A stretch of DNA of 64,000 nucleotides from Haloactinomyces albus (lineage in GTDB: Bacteria > Actinomycetota > Actinomycetes > Mycobacteriales > Pseudonocardiaceae): assembly GCF_031458135.1 (NCBI RefSeq), contig NZ_JAVDXW010000002.1, positions 1 through 64,000 of the forward strand. The letters run 5' to 3'. The notes under the pieces were generated by a model, which was not told where the DNA came from, did not search any database, and saw only the letters and a list, made by a program, of their open reading frames with translations. Both the position numbers and the translations under genes were made by a program. This document shows positions 1 to 13,700 of this stretch, in pieces. The stretch's first letter is position 1, and every line of letters starts with the position of its first letter.

Positions 1-3000
1 GGGGTCGCGTGGTCAGAAGGGTGCGGCATCCTGTTGCTCGAACGGCTGTCCGACGCGCGGAAGAACGGGCACGACGTGCTGGCGGTGCTCCGGTCGGGCG
101 CGATCAACCAGGACGGCCGCAGCCAGGGACTCACCGCACCGAACGGACCCTCGCAGCAGCGGGTGATCCGCGCGGCCCTCGCCGCCGGCGACCTGGCTCC
201 ATCCGACATCGACGCGGTGGAGGCGCACGGGACCGGCACGACGCTCGGCGACCCGATCGAGGCGAACGCGCTCGCCGCGACGTACGGCCGGGCGCGCACG
301 GACGAGGCGCTCTTTGCCCTGGGATCGGTCAAGTCCAACCTCGGTCACACGCAGGCTGCGGCCGGCGTCGCCGGTGTGATCAAGATGGTCTCGGCGCTCC
401 AGCACGAGCAGCTGCCTCGGACCCTGCACGCCGACGAGCCGACCGAACACGTCGACTGGACCGCGGGCCACATGCTGCTTCTCTCGGAGCCGATGTCCTG
501 GCCGCGACGGTCCGGGCACGTCCGCCGCGCCGGTGTGAGTTCCTTCGGGATCTCCGGGACGAACGCCCACGTGATCGTGGAGGAGGCACCGGAGGACGGC
601 ACCGGCCTCGACACCGTTCCCTCCTCCCGCTCGCGTGCGGGCGAGAGCGCCTCGCTCGCCCCGGTCCCGTTCGTCGTGACCGGGCACAGTGACGAGGCAC
701 TTCGGGCGAACGCGGCGCGGCTCGCCGCCCACATCGACACCTCCCAGGAGACCGCTGTCGCACTCGACGTCGCCGCCAGCCTGGTGCGCACGCGCGATGC
801 CTTCCTGCATCGTGCGGTCGTCCCGGTGTCGGGCAACGAGGAGGCGATCGAGGCGCTGCGCGCCGTGGCCGATGGCACGCTCCCGTCGGGCGCCGTGCGA
901 GTGACCGCCACCAGCACGCAGGCGATCTTCGTGTTCCCCGGGCAAGGCAGCCAGTACCCGGGGATGTGCCGAGCACTGCTCGACGACCCGACGTTCCGGG
1001 CGGCGCTAGCCGGCTGTGACGACGCACTTCGCCCGCACACCGGGTTCTCCGTGCTCGAGCTCCTCGAGGCCGACGACGAGTCGCAACGCGAGGCGATGAC
1101 CCGGGTGACAGTGGTCCAGCCGTTGCTGTTCGCCGTGGCGGTCGCGCTCGGTCGACTCTGGGAACACGTCGGAATCGAACCCGCCGGAGTCATCGGACAC
1201 AGCCAGGGGGAGGTGGCGGCCGCTGTCGTGGCCGGGGCCCTCAGCCTCGAGGACGGCGCCCGCATAGTCCACGTCCGTAGCCGGCTCGTCGACGGTTTGG
1301 CCGGCGACAGCGGCATGGGCAGCGTCGGTCTCCCGGTCGAGGAGATTCAGCGACGGCTTCGCGACCGGGGCGGCGCGCTCTCGGTCGCGGTCGTGAACAC
1401 CGCGGAGTCCACGGTGGTCGCAGGAGATCGGGAAGAGCTGGAGGCGTTCCTCGCCGAGCTCGAAGCAGAAGGGGTGTACTGCCGCAGGATCGCGGTCGAC
1501 TACGCCTCCCACTCGCCGCAGGTCGATCCGATACTCCCCGCCATCAGGCACGAGCTCGCGGCGGTCTCACCGCGGAGGGCCCGCTTTCCGCTCTACTCGA
1601 CGGTGCTCGGCCGACCGCTCGACGGCCCCGAACTCGATGCCGATTACTGGGCCGACAACCTGCGTCGGCCGGTACGGCTCGACCTGGCCCTCGAATCGGT
1701 GACGTCCGGCGCGGAGACGGCCTTCGTCGAGCTGAGCGCGCATCCTCTGCTGGTCGCGCCGCTGCGGAGCGCAGGACACGACGCGGTGGTCGGCTCGCTC
1801 CACCGGGACGGCGACGCGGCGGCACGCTTCCGCCGTGCGGTTGCCGAAACATTCGCCCACGGCCTCACCGTCGATTGGGGGGCGGTCTTCGACGGCACGG
1901 GGGCGCGATCGGTCGCGCTACCCACCTATGCCTTCCAGCGGCAGCACTACTGGCTTCGGCTCGCGGCGACGGGACGCGGTGACGCCGCCGCATTCGGTCT
2001 CGACGCGGGTGAGCACCCGTTCCTCGGGGGGCGGACGGATCTCCCCGATGGAAGCGTGGTCTTCACCGGAAGCATCGACGTCGAGACGCACTCCTGGCTC
2101 ACCGAGCACCGCGTCTTCGACACGACGCTGGTCCCCGGTGTCGCGATCGTGGACATGGCGCTGCACGCGGCGCGGCGCGTCGACCTTGATGGCGTCGTCG
2201 ACACCGTCCTCGAGGCACCGCTCGCTCTCGAGGCCGGACGACCTCGGCGGATCCAGCTCGCTGTCGGCGCACCCGAGGACGGCGGGACCCGTTCCTACGT
2301 TCTCCGGAGCAGGGGTAAGGGGCCGACCATCGAGGCGGCCCCGGACGAGCCGTGGGTTCAGCACGCGTCCGGTGTGCTGGGGCCCGCGGAGCAGCAGCCC
2401 GACAGGCTCGAATCGTGGCCGCCTGCCGGCGCCGAGCCGGTCGACGTCGAGGCACTCTACGAGCGTCTCGAGGGACGCGGCCTGTCCTACGGGCCGAATT
2501 TCCGTGGCTTGCGCAGGCTGTGGAAACGAGACGGCGTGCTCTTCGCGGATGTGGACCTGCCGGACGAGGTGAGTGCGGAGGCCGACGCCTTCGGTATGCA
2601 CCCTGTGCTGTTCGACGCGGCGCTGCACGCGGTTGCCGAACCCGCACGTGACGGCGGCGGCGTATCCCTCCCGTTCGCATGGCGGGACGTGCGGCTGCAC
2701 GCGGTTGGGGCGACCGCGCTCCGGGCCCGCATCGCCCCGGTGACCGGGGCCGACGACGGCACGAGCGAGGTGACTCTCGCGCTCTTCGATCCCGCTGGAG
2801 CGCCGGTCGCGTCCGTGGGCGCCGTCTCCGGGCAGCCGACGAGCGCGACGGGAATCCGGCGCTCTCTCCGCGGCCAGGCAACCCATCTGTACCGGATGAC
2901 CGCGCCGCAGGTACTGGCCGAAGGATTCGGCGGTCCCATCGCGTTCGTCGACGTCGATCCGCGCGAACCGGATCTGGATCGTGTCGTCGAGGACACGGAC

Positions 3001-4766
3001 ACGGAAGCGGCTCGGCCCACGCTCGTCGCCCGGTGGGATTCCGTGCCGAACCCCGGAGAAGAGGCGAGCGCCGATGACATCCGCGAGGCGGCGCATCGTG
3101 GTCTTGCCTGGCTGCAGCACTGGCTCGCGGCCGAGGTGCTTGCGGAAGCAAGGGTCGTCTGGATCACGCGCCGTGCGGTCGCTCGCGACGGGGACGAATC
3201 CGCAGATCCGGGCGCGGCGACCCTCTGGGGTCTCGGACGGACGTTCCGGGAGGAGCACCCCGAACGCCTCCTCGTGCACCTCGACGTCGACGAGATGCCG
3301 AGCGACGAGGCTCTGTCGGCCCTGCTCGGCCGCCTACCGGACGGCGAGACCGAGTTCCTCCTCCGAGACGGAGAACTCGCGATGCCGAGGCTCGCTCCGG
3401 TCGAGCCGAGGGAACCGGATGTCGACGACGGGGACGCGCTCGTCCCCGCCCTGCACCCTGACGGCACGGTGCTCGTCACGGGCGGCACCGGCGGGTTGGC
3501 GCGGGTGACGAGCAGGCATCTCGTCACCCGCCACGGTGCTCGGCACCTGCTCCTGCTGTCGCGTTCGGGTCCGAACTCGCCGGGCGCCTCGGCGCTCGTC
3601 GAGGAACTCGAAGCGCTCGGCGCCGAGAAAGTCACCGCTGTCTCCTGCGACGTCTCCGATCGCGGGCAGCTGGAGGCGGCCCTCGCGTCGATCGACAAGG
3701 CACATCCACTGACCGCGGTGGTGCACACGGCCACCGTCCTGGACGACGGTCTCCTCCCCGACCTGACGCAGGCGCGGGTCGACGCGGTCCTCCGGCCGAA
3801 GGTCGACGCGGCGGTGCACCTGCACGAACTGACCGAAGGCATGGACCTGCGTGCGTTCATGCTGTTCTCGTCGATGGCAGGCACCCTCGGCGGCGCCGCA
3901 CAGGCCAACTACGCGGCCGCGAATGCCGCCATCGACGCCCTCGCTGCGCTGCGCAGGCATCGCGGTCTCCCCGCGACCAGCCTCGCCTGGGGCAGCTGGG
4001 CCGAGGTGGGCCTCGTTGCGGTCATGGACGAGACGTTCCAGCGCCGGATCGGCGCTCCGGGTTCGTCCCCCTCGACCCGGAGACCGGAGTGGCGCTGCTG
4101 GACGAAGCGCTCGCCAGGCACGACGCATACCTCGCTCCGGTGCGGCTGGACCGTGCAGCGCTGCAGCGGGCCGCGAACACGGAGCAGAGCGCGCCGGCGC
4201 CGATGCTTCGCGGACTCGTGCGACCCCCCGCACGTCGTGCCTCGGCGATGGCAGCGGAGCGTTCGCGGCTCCTCGAGCGGCTCGGGCCTCTCCCCGAAGC
4301 CGAGCGTGAGAAGGCGGTGCTCGACGCGGTGCGCTGGGAGCTCGCTGCGGTACTCGGGCTTTCCGAACCCGCGTCCGTCGCCGTCGACCGGCCCATCCAG
4401 GAGCTCGGACTCGACTCACTCATGGCGGTCGAGCTGCGAAACCGGTTGTCGGGTTTGGTCGGCGAGCGCCTGCCTGCCACCCTGCTGTTCGACCGGCCGG
4501 TGCCGCGCGCGCTCGCCGGCTATCTCACCTCGCTCGTCGGGACGCCGCAGGCTGCCCCCTCACCGATCGCCGAGGCGGTCGAGCTGCTCGAGCGGACACC
4601 ACTCGCCGCCCTCGACGAGGACAGCGCGGTGGAACGGCTCCTCGATCTCGCCACGCGGCTGCGGGCGCAGCGAGAGGGGAACCAGGAGGCAGGTCGTGCT
4701 CTGGATGGTGTGGCCGACGAAGACCTCGACGACCTCCTCGACCAAGAGATCAGGAAGCTCGAATGA
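1..4766 (+). CDS. Modular type I PKS, partial module KS-AT-DH-KR-ACP (5' end outside window, frameshifted)
   Basis: Extends one polyketide chain by one unit. The window opens inside a ketosynthase (VEAHGTGT near 215-240 and KSNLGH near 330 supply the two catalytic His). AT at about 925-1950 has GHSQGE and the YASH motif of methylmalonyl-CoA specificity. DH at about 2005-2900 has [10 protein letters not shown] (His kept, usual Gly replaced by Asp) and [11 protein letters not shown] (Asp kept), so it may be active. KR at 3460-4060 has TGGTGGLA, an LDD motif (B-type) and Ser/Tyr/Asn. The frame then breaks at a GGG run (4059-4061): one base is missing, and the homologous continuation, including the ACP serine motif [10 protein letters not shown] (about 4410-4440) and a C-terminal docking region, lies in frame 3 and ends at 4766. 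The unshifted frame runs meaninglessly to 5295. The stop overlaps the next start (ATGA). Either a broken gene or a sequencing error. Confidence 0.9.
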
Positions 4767-7700
4767 GCGCGCCGAAGGACGAAAAGCCGATGTCGTCAGT
4801 GACGGATCCGCAAGAAAGGGCGCGGCGCGCGGTCGCGGCGCTGCAGCAGGCCAACCAGAAACTCGGCGAGCTCAGATCGCGGGCCAACGAGCCCATCGCC
4901 GTCGTGTCGATGGCCGGGCGCTACCCGGGTGGAGCGGACACGCCGGAGGCACTGTGGCAGCTCGTCGCGGAGGGAGACGACGCGGTCGGGGCGTTTCCGG
5001 AGAGCCGACCGGGGTGGAGCATCGACAGCCTCTACGATCCGGACCCGGACGCCCCGGGGCGCTCGCTCACCAAGGAGGGCGGCTTCCTCGACGACGTCGA
5101 CCTGTTCGATCCGGCGTTCTTCGGGATCAGCCCGAAGGAGGCGGAGCGGATGGACCCGCAACAGCGGATCCTGCTGGAGACCTGCTGGGAGCTACTCGAG
5201 CGGGCGCGCGTGCCGGTCGCGTCGCTGCAGGGCAGTCTCACCGGCGTCTACGTCGGCGCGATGTACGACGACTACTTCGCCCGGCTCGGGCGTGACCTGG
5301 CGAACTTCGACGGGCACAACGGCACCGCAGGGGGGCACAGCATCCTGTCCGGCCGCGTCTCGTACACGCTCGGCCTGCAGGGGCCTGCGATCTCCGTCGA
5401 CACGGCCTGCAGCTCGTCACTGGTGACGGTCCACATGGCGATGGAAGCACTCAGGAAGGGGGAATGCGACCTCGCTCTCGCCGGTGGTGTCGCGGTGATG
5501 GCGACCCCATTCGCGTTCGTCGAGTTCAGCAGGCAACGCGGGTTGGCGCCGGACGGACGCTGCAAACCGTTCTCGGAACAGGCCGACGGGGCGGGCTGGT
5601 CCGAGGGGTGCGGCATGCTGCTCCTCGAGCGGCTGTCCGACGCGCGGGCGAACGGACACGAGGTCCTTGCGGTACTGCGGTCGGGCGCGGTCAATCAGGA
5701 CGGTCGCAGCCAGGGGCTGACGGCGCCCAACGGGCCGTCACAGGAGCGCGTCATTCGTGCCGCGCTCACGGCGGCCGACCTCGGCGCCGCCGACGTCGAC
5801 GTGGTGGAGGCGCACGGCACCGGAACCCCCCTCGGCGACCCGATCGAGGCCAACGCGCTGCAGGCGACCTACGGTCAGGCGCACACCGCAGAGCGGCCAC
5901 TCTGGGTCGGATCGATCAAGTCGAACCTGGGACATCCGCAGGCGGCTGCCGGTGCCGCCGGTTTGATCAAAATGGTGCAGGCGCTGCGGCACGAGGAGCT
6001 TCCCCGCTCCCTGTACACCGAGTCACCGACTCCGCACGTTGACTGGTCGGCGGGACACGTCCGGCTCCTCGAGAGTTCGGTGCCGTGGCCGCGCCGAGAA
6101 GGACACGTCCGTAGGGCCGCGGTGAGCTCGTTCGGCATCTCGGGGACGAACGCCCACGTCATCCTCGAAGAGGCACCACCTGCCGAGCAGGTCGAGCACG
6201 ACGGCGGCGCCGAGCCCCGATCGGCTGCCTCGCCGTTCCCGATCGTGCTCAGCGGGCACACCGAAGCGGCGCTTCGGGCGAACGCGGCACGGCTCGCCGA
6301 CCTCATGGAGCCGGACCCCATGGAGTCGGGCGGACCGGCCCGCGACGAGGCTCCGGTGCTTCGCGACATTGCCTACAGCACGGTCATGACCCGCACGCCG
6401 TCGACCGAACGGCTCTGCCTTCCGGCTCGGGATCGGGGCAACGCGGTCCCGGCACTCCGCTCCGTCGCCGAAGGGTCGCTGCCTTCCGGCGCGGTGCGGG
6501 CGACCGCCCACCGCGAGCGGACGATCTTCCTGTTCCCGGGGCAGGGCAGCCAGTACCCCGGCATGTGCCGTTCGCTTCTCGGGGACGAGACCTTCCGGGC
6601 CGCGCTCGTCGAGTGTGACGAGGCGTTGCGACCGCATGTCGGTTTCTCCGTGCTCGCGGTGCTCGAGCAGGACGATGACGCTCAGCAGGAGGCGCTGCGG
6701 AAGGTGGCGGTGGTTCAGCCGGTCCTCTTCGCGGTGGCGGTGGCGCTCGCACGGGTGTGGGCGCTATGGGGTGTCGTACCGGACGGCGTCGTCGGCCACA
6801 GCCAGGGCGAGGTGGCCGCCGCGGTGGCCGCAGGCGCGTTGAGTCTCGCCGACGGTGCACGGGTCGTCGGCGTACGCAGTCGGCTCATCGCCGGTCTCGA
6901 CGGAGAAGGCGGGATGGGCAGTGTGGGGCTGCCGGTCGACGAGGTCGAACGGCGGCTCGCCGCGCGTGGCGATGACCTGTCGGTCGCGGTCGTCAACACC
7001 GCCGAGTCGACGGTCGTGGCAGGTGATTCCGCCGCGCTCGAGAGCTTCCTGACCGAGCTCGAAGCGGAGGGCATCCACTGCCGCCGGATCGCGGTCGACT
7101 ACGCCTCGCACTCATCGCAGGTGGACCCGATTCTGGACGGGATTCGCGCCGAACTCGGCGGGCTGACCCCCCGTGCCGGCCACATCGCGATCTATTCAAC
7201 GGTGCGGGGCGATGCCGTTGACGGACACGTCCTCGACGCGGACTACTGGGTCGACAACCTCCGCAGGCCGGTGCGCCTCGACCGGGCACTCGACGCGCTC
7301 GCGCCTGGAGAGGAAACGGCGTTCGTCGAGCTCGGTGCCCATCCGCTGCTTGTCGCAACGCTTCGCGCCGCGGGGCACGATGCAGTCGTCGGGTCGCTGC
7401 ACCGGGACGAGGACAGTGCCTCCCGCCTGCGCCACGCCGCCGCGGAACTCTTCGCGCACGGGCGGCCAATCGACTGGGCCACCGTCTACACGAGCACCGG
7501 CGCGCGGCCGGTCGACCTGCCGACCTATGCGTTCCAGCGGCAGCACTACTGGCTGGAGCTTGCCGACGCGGGTCACGGGGACGCGTCGGCCTTCGGCCTC
7601 GATGCCGGAGAGCACCCGCTCCTCGCAGGCCGTACGGACCTCTCGGACGACACCGTCGTCTTCACGGGCAGCACCGCAGCGCTCGCTCGCCCGTGGCACG

Positions 7701-10700
7701 CGGAGCATCACGTCTTCGACACCGCACTCCTGCCTGCCGCGACGTTCGTCGACCTCGTGCTGCACGCGGCGGACCAGGTCGGTCTCGAACGGGTCGCCGA
7801 CGCCTCGATCGAGGCACCGATCCCGCTCGACGCCGGTGCGCGGCGGTTGCAGCTGGTACTCGAACCCGAGCGGGGCGGCCACCGACGCTTCACGCTGCAC
7901 AGTCGCCTCGCCGACGGGCCGTGGGTGCGGAACGCGACCGGAAAGCTCGCCGAACGAACGACCGAGGCGCCCGTCACCCCCGGCGGCGGGCCGCCGCCGG
8001 GGGCCACTCCCCTCGACGTCGACGGGCTCTACGCGTCGCTCGACGACGACGGACACGCGTACGGGCCGACCTTTCGGACGGTCACGCGGGGCTGGATCAC
8101 CGACGACGAGGTCGTCGTCGAGGCGTCGCTGCCGGAGGAGGTTCAGGACGAGGCCGAGTCGTTCGGGGCGCACCCGGCGCTCGTCGAGGCGGCGCTCGCA
8201 GCCGCGACGCGAATCCTTCCCCGCTCCGACGAGGACGATACGGTGCACCTGCCGTGCACGGTCACGGACGCGATGCTCCACGCGGTCGGGGCGACGACGA
8301 TCCGAGCGCGGGTGACGCGAGCAGCCGAGGGACGGGTTCGCCTCGCGCTCTTCGACCCCGCGGGCGATCCGGTCGCGACGATCGGCGCGGTGGCCACCGA
8401 GGCGGTCACGGAGGCGCGGATCCGGGAGGTGGCGGACTCGGCCGCGGCAACGGCGCCGTCGTCGCTCTATCACGTCGTCGGCGATCCCATCCCTGACGCC
8501 GTGGCGGACACGCCGACGGGACCGGCGACCGGCTACCTGGAGGTCGACGTTGCCGCGCCCGACTTCGCCGCGCTCGCGGATCGCGTGCGGGAGGAGGGGG
8601 CGTCCGCCCTGGTCGTCCGTTGGCCCGACACGGACGCGACACCCGCCGCCGTCCGCGACCTGACCCACCGCGCCCTCGCCTGGCTGAAAGGATGGCTGGC
8701 CGAGGACGATCTCGGCGATACCCGAGTCGTCTGGCTCACGCGCCGGGCCACCGAGGGCGGCTCGGCGGAAGCCTTGCCGTCTCCCGCCATGGGGGCGCTC
8801 TGGGGGATCGGGCGCGCGTTCCAGGAGGAACATCCGGATCGGCCACTCGTTCTGGTGGACACGGAGACGGAAACCGACGGACCTCCGGATGCGATCGACG
8901 ACCTCGTGGCTCGGCTCCCGCACGACGAGCCTCAGCTCGTCCTGCGCGGCGGAATACTCGCCGCGCTCCGGCTGCTGCCCGTGGATCGCGCGGAAGAGCC
9001 GGCGGCGCCCACCTGGAACACCCACGGGACCGTGCTCATCACCGGCGGTACGGGCGGCCTTGCTCGCGTCCTCGCGCACCACCTCATCGCCGAGCACGGG
9101 ATTCGGCACCTCGCTCTGGTGTCGCGGTCCGGGCCCGCGGCGAGTGGGGCCGCCGAGCTCGTGGCGGAGCTGGAAGCGGCGGGCGCGGCCACGGTGACGG
9201 TGCACGCCTGCGACGTGTCCGACCGGACAGCGCTCGCGGCCGTCCTTGATTCCGTGCCTGCGGAGCGTCCGCTGACGGCTGTGTTCCACACCGCGGCGGT
9301 CCTCGACGACGGGCTCCTCACGGATCTCACGCCGGAGCGAGTCGACACGGTGCTGCGCCCCAAGATCGACGCGGCGTTCCATCTGCACGAGCTCACGGCG
9401 GATCTGCCGTTGTCGGCTTTCGTCGTGTTCTCGTCCGCCGCAGGAACCCTCGGCAGTGCGGGACAGGCCAACTACGCCGCGGCGAACGCGGCCCTCGACT
9501 CGCTCGCGGCGCGGCGGCGACGCATGGGCTTGCCCGCGGTAAGTCTCGCCTGGGGCGTGTGGACCGAGGTGGGCCTCGCGACCAGCCTCGACGATCTGCT
9601 CCAGCACCGGCTGGGGCAGATGGGTGGCCTCCCGATCGACCCCGAGCTCGGCATGCGACTTCTCGACGAAGCCCTCGGACGGCCCGAAGCGCTCCTCGCC
9701 CCGATCCCGTTCGACCGCAGTCGGCTCGAACACCGGGCGAAGGAAGGCGCACTCCCCGCGCTCCTGCGGGGTCTCGTGCGCCGCCGCTTCCGGCGAGCCG
9801 CGGGGACGGTCAAGGGGTCGCAGCTCGCCGAGCGCCTCGCCGGCCTTTCCGAGTCCGAGCGCGAGGCAGTGTTGGTCGAGATGGTGCGCGGCGAACTCGC
9901 CACGGTCCTGGGTCTGCCGGAAGCGGCGGCTGTCCCGGTCGACGGACCGGTCCGCGATCTCGGCCTCGACTCGCTGATGGCCGTGGAATCCCGCAATCGT
10001 CTTGCGGCTCTCGTTGGCGAGAAGCTTCCGGCAAGTCTGTTGTTCGACCACCCCACTCCGAGGGAACTCACACGGTTCCTCGCGACCACGATGCGCGACA
10101 CCGCGTCGGGGACGGCGCGGGTCGATGTCGTGGCCGCACGGCGCGCGCCGGACGAACCGATTGCGATCGTGTCGATGGCGGGGCGCTACCCGGGCGGGGT
10201 GGACACGCCGGAGGCGCTGTGGCGGCTCCTCGCGGAGGGGCGTGATGCGATCGCCGGCTTCCCGGATCGTCCCGGTTGGGAAATCGAGCGGCTCTACGAC
10301 CCGGATCCGGATGCCGCCGGTCGATCAAGCACGAACCAGGGCGGCTTCCTCCGTGATGCGGGGTTGTTCGATCCGGAGTTTTTCGGGATCAGTCCGCGGG
10401 AGGCGGAGCGGCTTGATCCGCAGCAGCGGTTGTTGCTGGAGACGTCCTGGGAGGCCATCGAACGGGCGGGGCTGCCACCGTCGTCGCTCGACCGCAGCCT
10501 CACCGGGGTCTATCTCGGCATTCAGTCGAGTGGCTACATCATCCAGTCCGGCGAGCTCGATCAACTCGACGGTCACGTGGCGACCGGTGTCGCGAACAGC
10601 ACGGCGTCCGGCCGCATTTCCTACACGCTGGGGCTGCAGGGACCTGCGGTGTCGGTGGACACGGCGTGCAGTTCCTCGCTGGTGAGTATCCATCAGGCGA

Positions 10701-13700
10701 TGGAGGCCCTGCGGCGTGGTGAGTGCGATCTCGCCTTCGCGGGCGGAGTGACGGTGATGGCCACCCCCGTGCCGCTCGTCGCCTTCAGCCGCGAACGACT
10801 GGTCTCACCGGACGGTCGGTGCAAGCCGTTTGCGGACGCGGCGGACGGTGTGGGTTGGTCCGAGGGCTGCGGGATGGTGCTGCTGGAGCGACTGTCGGAC
10901 GCGCGGGCCAACGACCACGACATCCTCGCCGTGCTGCGGTCGAGCGCGGTGAATCAGGACGGTCGCAGCCAGGGGCTCACGGCGCCGAACGGGCCGGCCC
11001 AGGAACGCGTCATTCGTTCCGCTCTCGCGGCGGGTGGGCTCGAGCCGTCGGAGGTGGATGCCGTCGAGGCACACGGCACCGGCACCACGCTCGGCGACCC
11101 GATCGAGACCAACGCACTACAGGCGACGTACGGCCGGGCACATACGGAAGACATGCCGCTGCATGTGGGCTCGATCAAGTCGAACCTGGGACACCCGCAG
11201 GCGGCGGCAGGGATCGCCGGGGTGATGAAGATGGTGCTCGCGCTCCAGCATGGAGAGTTGCCACGCTCGTTGTATGCCGACCAGCCCACCCCACATGTGG
11301 ACTGGTCCTCGGGGCAGGTGCGACTTCTTGACGAAGCGGTGCCTTGGTCACACCGGGACGGACACGTGCGCCGTGCGGGGGTGAGTTCGTTCGGGATCTC
11401 GGGTACGAACGCGCACGTGATCGTCGAAGAAGCGCCCGAGGTCGAAACTTCCGAGTCGGAAGCGCCCGAGGTGGGGGCGGCCGATTCGAGGTCTCAGTTG
11501 GCTGAGTGTGCGGTGCCGATTCTTGTTTCCGGTCGTAGTGAGTCGGCGCTGCGGGCGAATGCGGAGCGGTTGGCGGCGTACCTGGAGGAAGAGTCGGGTG
11601 TGTCGCTGGCGGATGTGGGGTGCACTCTGGCGACACGGCGCAAAACGTTCGAGCATCGCGGCTCGGTGGTGGCCTCCTCGCGAGGGGCGGCGGTGGCCGG
11701 CCTGCGCGCACTCGGCCAGGGTGCACGTTCTGCGGGTGTGCGTGTGTCTGCGGGATCCTCTGCGGGCGCGGTGGGGGTGCTGTTCACCGGCCAGGGCAGC
11801 CAACGCCTGGGCATGGGCCGCGAGCTGGCCGCCGTGGACGATGTCTTTCGCGCCGATCTGGAGGAGATCGCGTCGGCGTTCGACCGGTTTCTGGACCGGC
11901 CGTTGTTGTCGGTGCTGTGGGCCGAGCCGGACACCGAAGCGGCTGAGTACCTGGCGCGGACGGAGTACATCCAACCGGCGTTGTTCACCCTCGAAGTGGC
12001 GCTGTTCCACCGGCTCCAACGGTTGGGGATCACTCCCGGTGTGCTGGTGGGCCACTCGATTGGTGAGTTGTCGGCGGTGTACGCATCGGGGGCCGTGCCG
12101 CTGGCGGACGCGGCGAAACTGGTGGCCACTCGGGGGCGGACGATGCAGCAGTGCCGCACCGACGGAATCATGCTCTCGCTGCAAGCCTCCGAAGAGGAGA
12201 TTCGGGCGATGGTGCCGGAGGGCGCGTGGTTGGCGGCGGTCAACGGGCCGGGGCAGTGCGTGGTCTCCGGCGACGCGCAGGCCGTCCACCAGGTGGCCGC
12301 CGAGTTCGAGGATCGTGGTCGGAAGACGCGGCGGTTGTCGGTCAGTCACGCGTTCCACAGCGGACACATGGACACCGCACTCCCGGAACTCGAACGAGTG
12401 GCCGCGGAGTGCGAGTTCGGTGAACCGAACATCCCGGTGATCAGCAACCGCACCGGCCAACCCCTGACCACCGAGGAACTCACCTCTTCCCACTACTGGG
12501 CCCGGCATGCCCGTGAAGCGGTGCGGTTCCACGACGGCATCGCAACAGCACTCGCCGCCGGGACGGACACCTTCGTGGAATGCGGGCCGGACAACACCGC
12601 CAGCGCCATGGCCGCACAATGCGTGCCCGACGAACAGCCTGCGACATTCGTCCCCACCCTGCACAGCCAGACCAGACAACCCGGCCAGTCCGGTAAGACC
12701 GATGAGCCCGCGGCGTTCGCCACCGCACTGGGCACACTGCACACCACCGGACACCAACCCGACTGGCACACCTTCTACACCGGCACGGACGCCCATCCTG
12801 TCCTACTGCCGACGTATGCGTTCCAACACCAGCACTACTGGATCGACGCGGCACCCACTTTGAACAACGGGCCGTCGCGCGGTAACGAGTTCGCGGACGA
12901 TGCGCTCCGGAACGCCGTCACCGCCGAGAAAACCGATGAGGTCGCCGATCTCCTCGCGCTCCCGGCAGAGTTGCGGTCCAACCTGACCTCACTCGTGCCG
13001 CACATGGCCGCCTGGTATCGGCGCCACGAGGCAGAAGCCGCCCTGTCCGAGTGGCTCTACGACGAGCACTGGGAGCCGGCACCCCCGCCAACCGGGAGTT
13101 CGAGTTCCTCCGGCGATCGCTGGTTGTTGCTCGCGGCAAGCGACGACCCCGTGGTCGACGCGACTGCGCGGGCCCTGGAAGCGGCGGGCGTCGACGTCGA
13201 GCGCACCGCGGTGGCGACCGACCCGGCTCCGGCCGTGGCACGCATCGAGGCGGAACGGTGGGCGGGAGTGCTCCTGGCGGGAGCGTTCACCCACGAGGAT
13301 TCGTGCGCCCCCTCGGAGCTCGCTGCCGAACTGTCCCGCATCGTCGGTCTCGTCGAGGTGCTGGAACGAACGCCGAGCACCACCCGGTTCTGGTGCGTGA
13401 CACGCGGTGCGGTCTCGACGACCGATGAGGAGGTGGTGCATCATCCTCTCCAATCGTTGGTCTGGGGATTCGGCCGTGTCGTCGGTCTCGAACGTCCCGA
13501 CCGTCTCGGTGCGCTCGTCGACGTGCCGGAGGACCTTGCTCCGGAGGCGCTCGCGGAGCTTCCGTCGGTGCTGACTGCCCACGACGACGAGGACCAGATC
13601 GCGCTGCGCCCGGACGAGGCGACCGGAGCCTGCCGCATGGTTCGGCGCCTCGGTCGCACTCGTCTGTCGCACGGTGGAGAGGACGTCGCCTTCGCGGGGA

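Noticed and set aside
4059-4061. Programmed frameshifting in the PKS
   Set aside because: No slippery heptamer or obvious stimulator at the site; a lost G is the simpler explanation.
4062-5295. Continuation of the first PKS frame past 4061
   Set aside because: The translation is low-complexity Arg/Ser-rich sequence overlapping the ACP and the next gene; homology is in frame 3.
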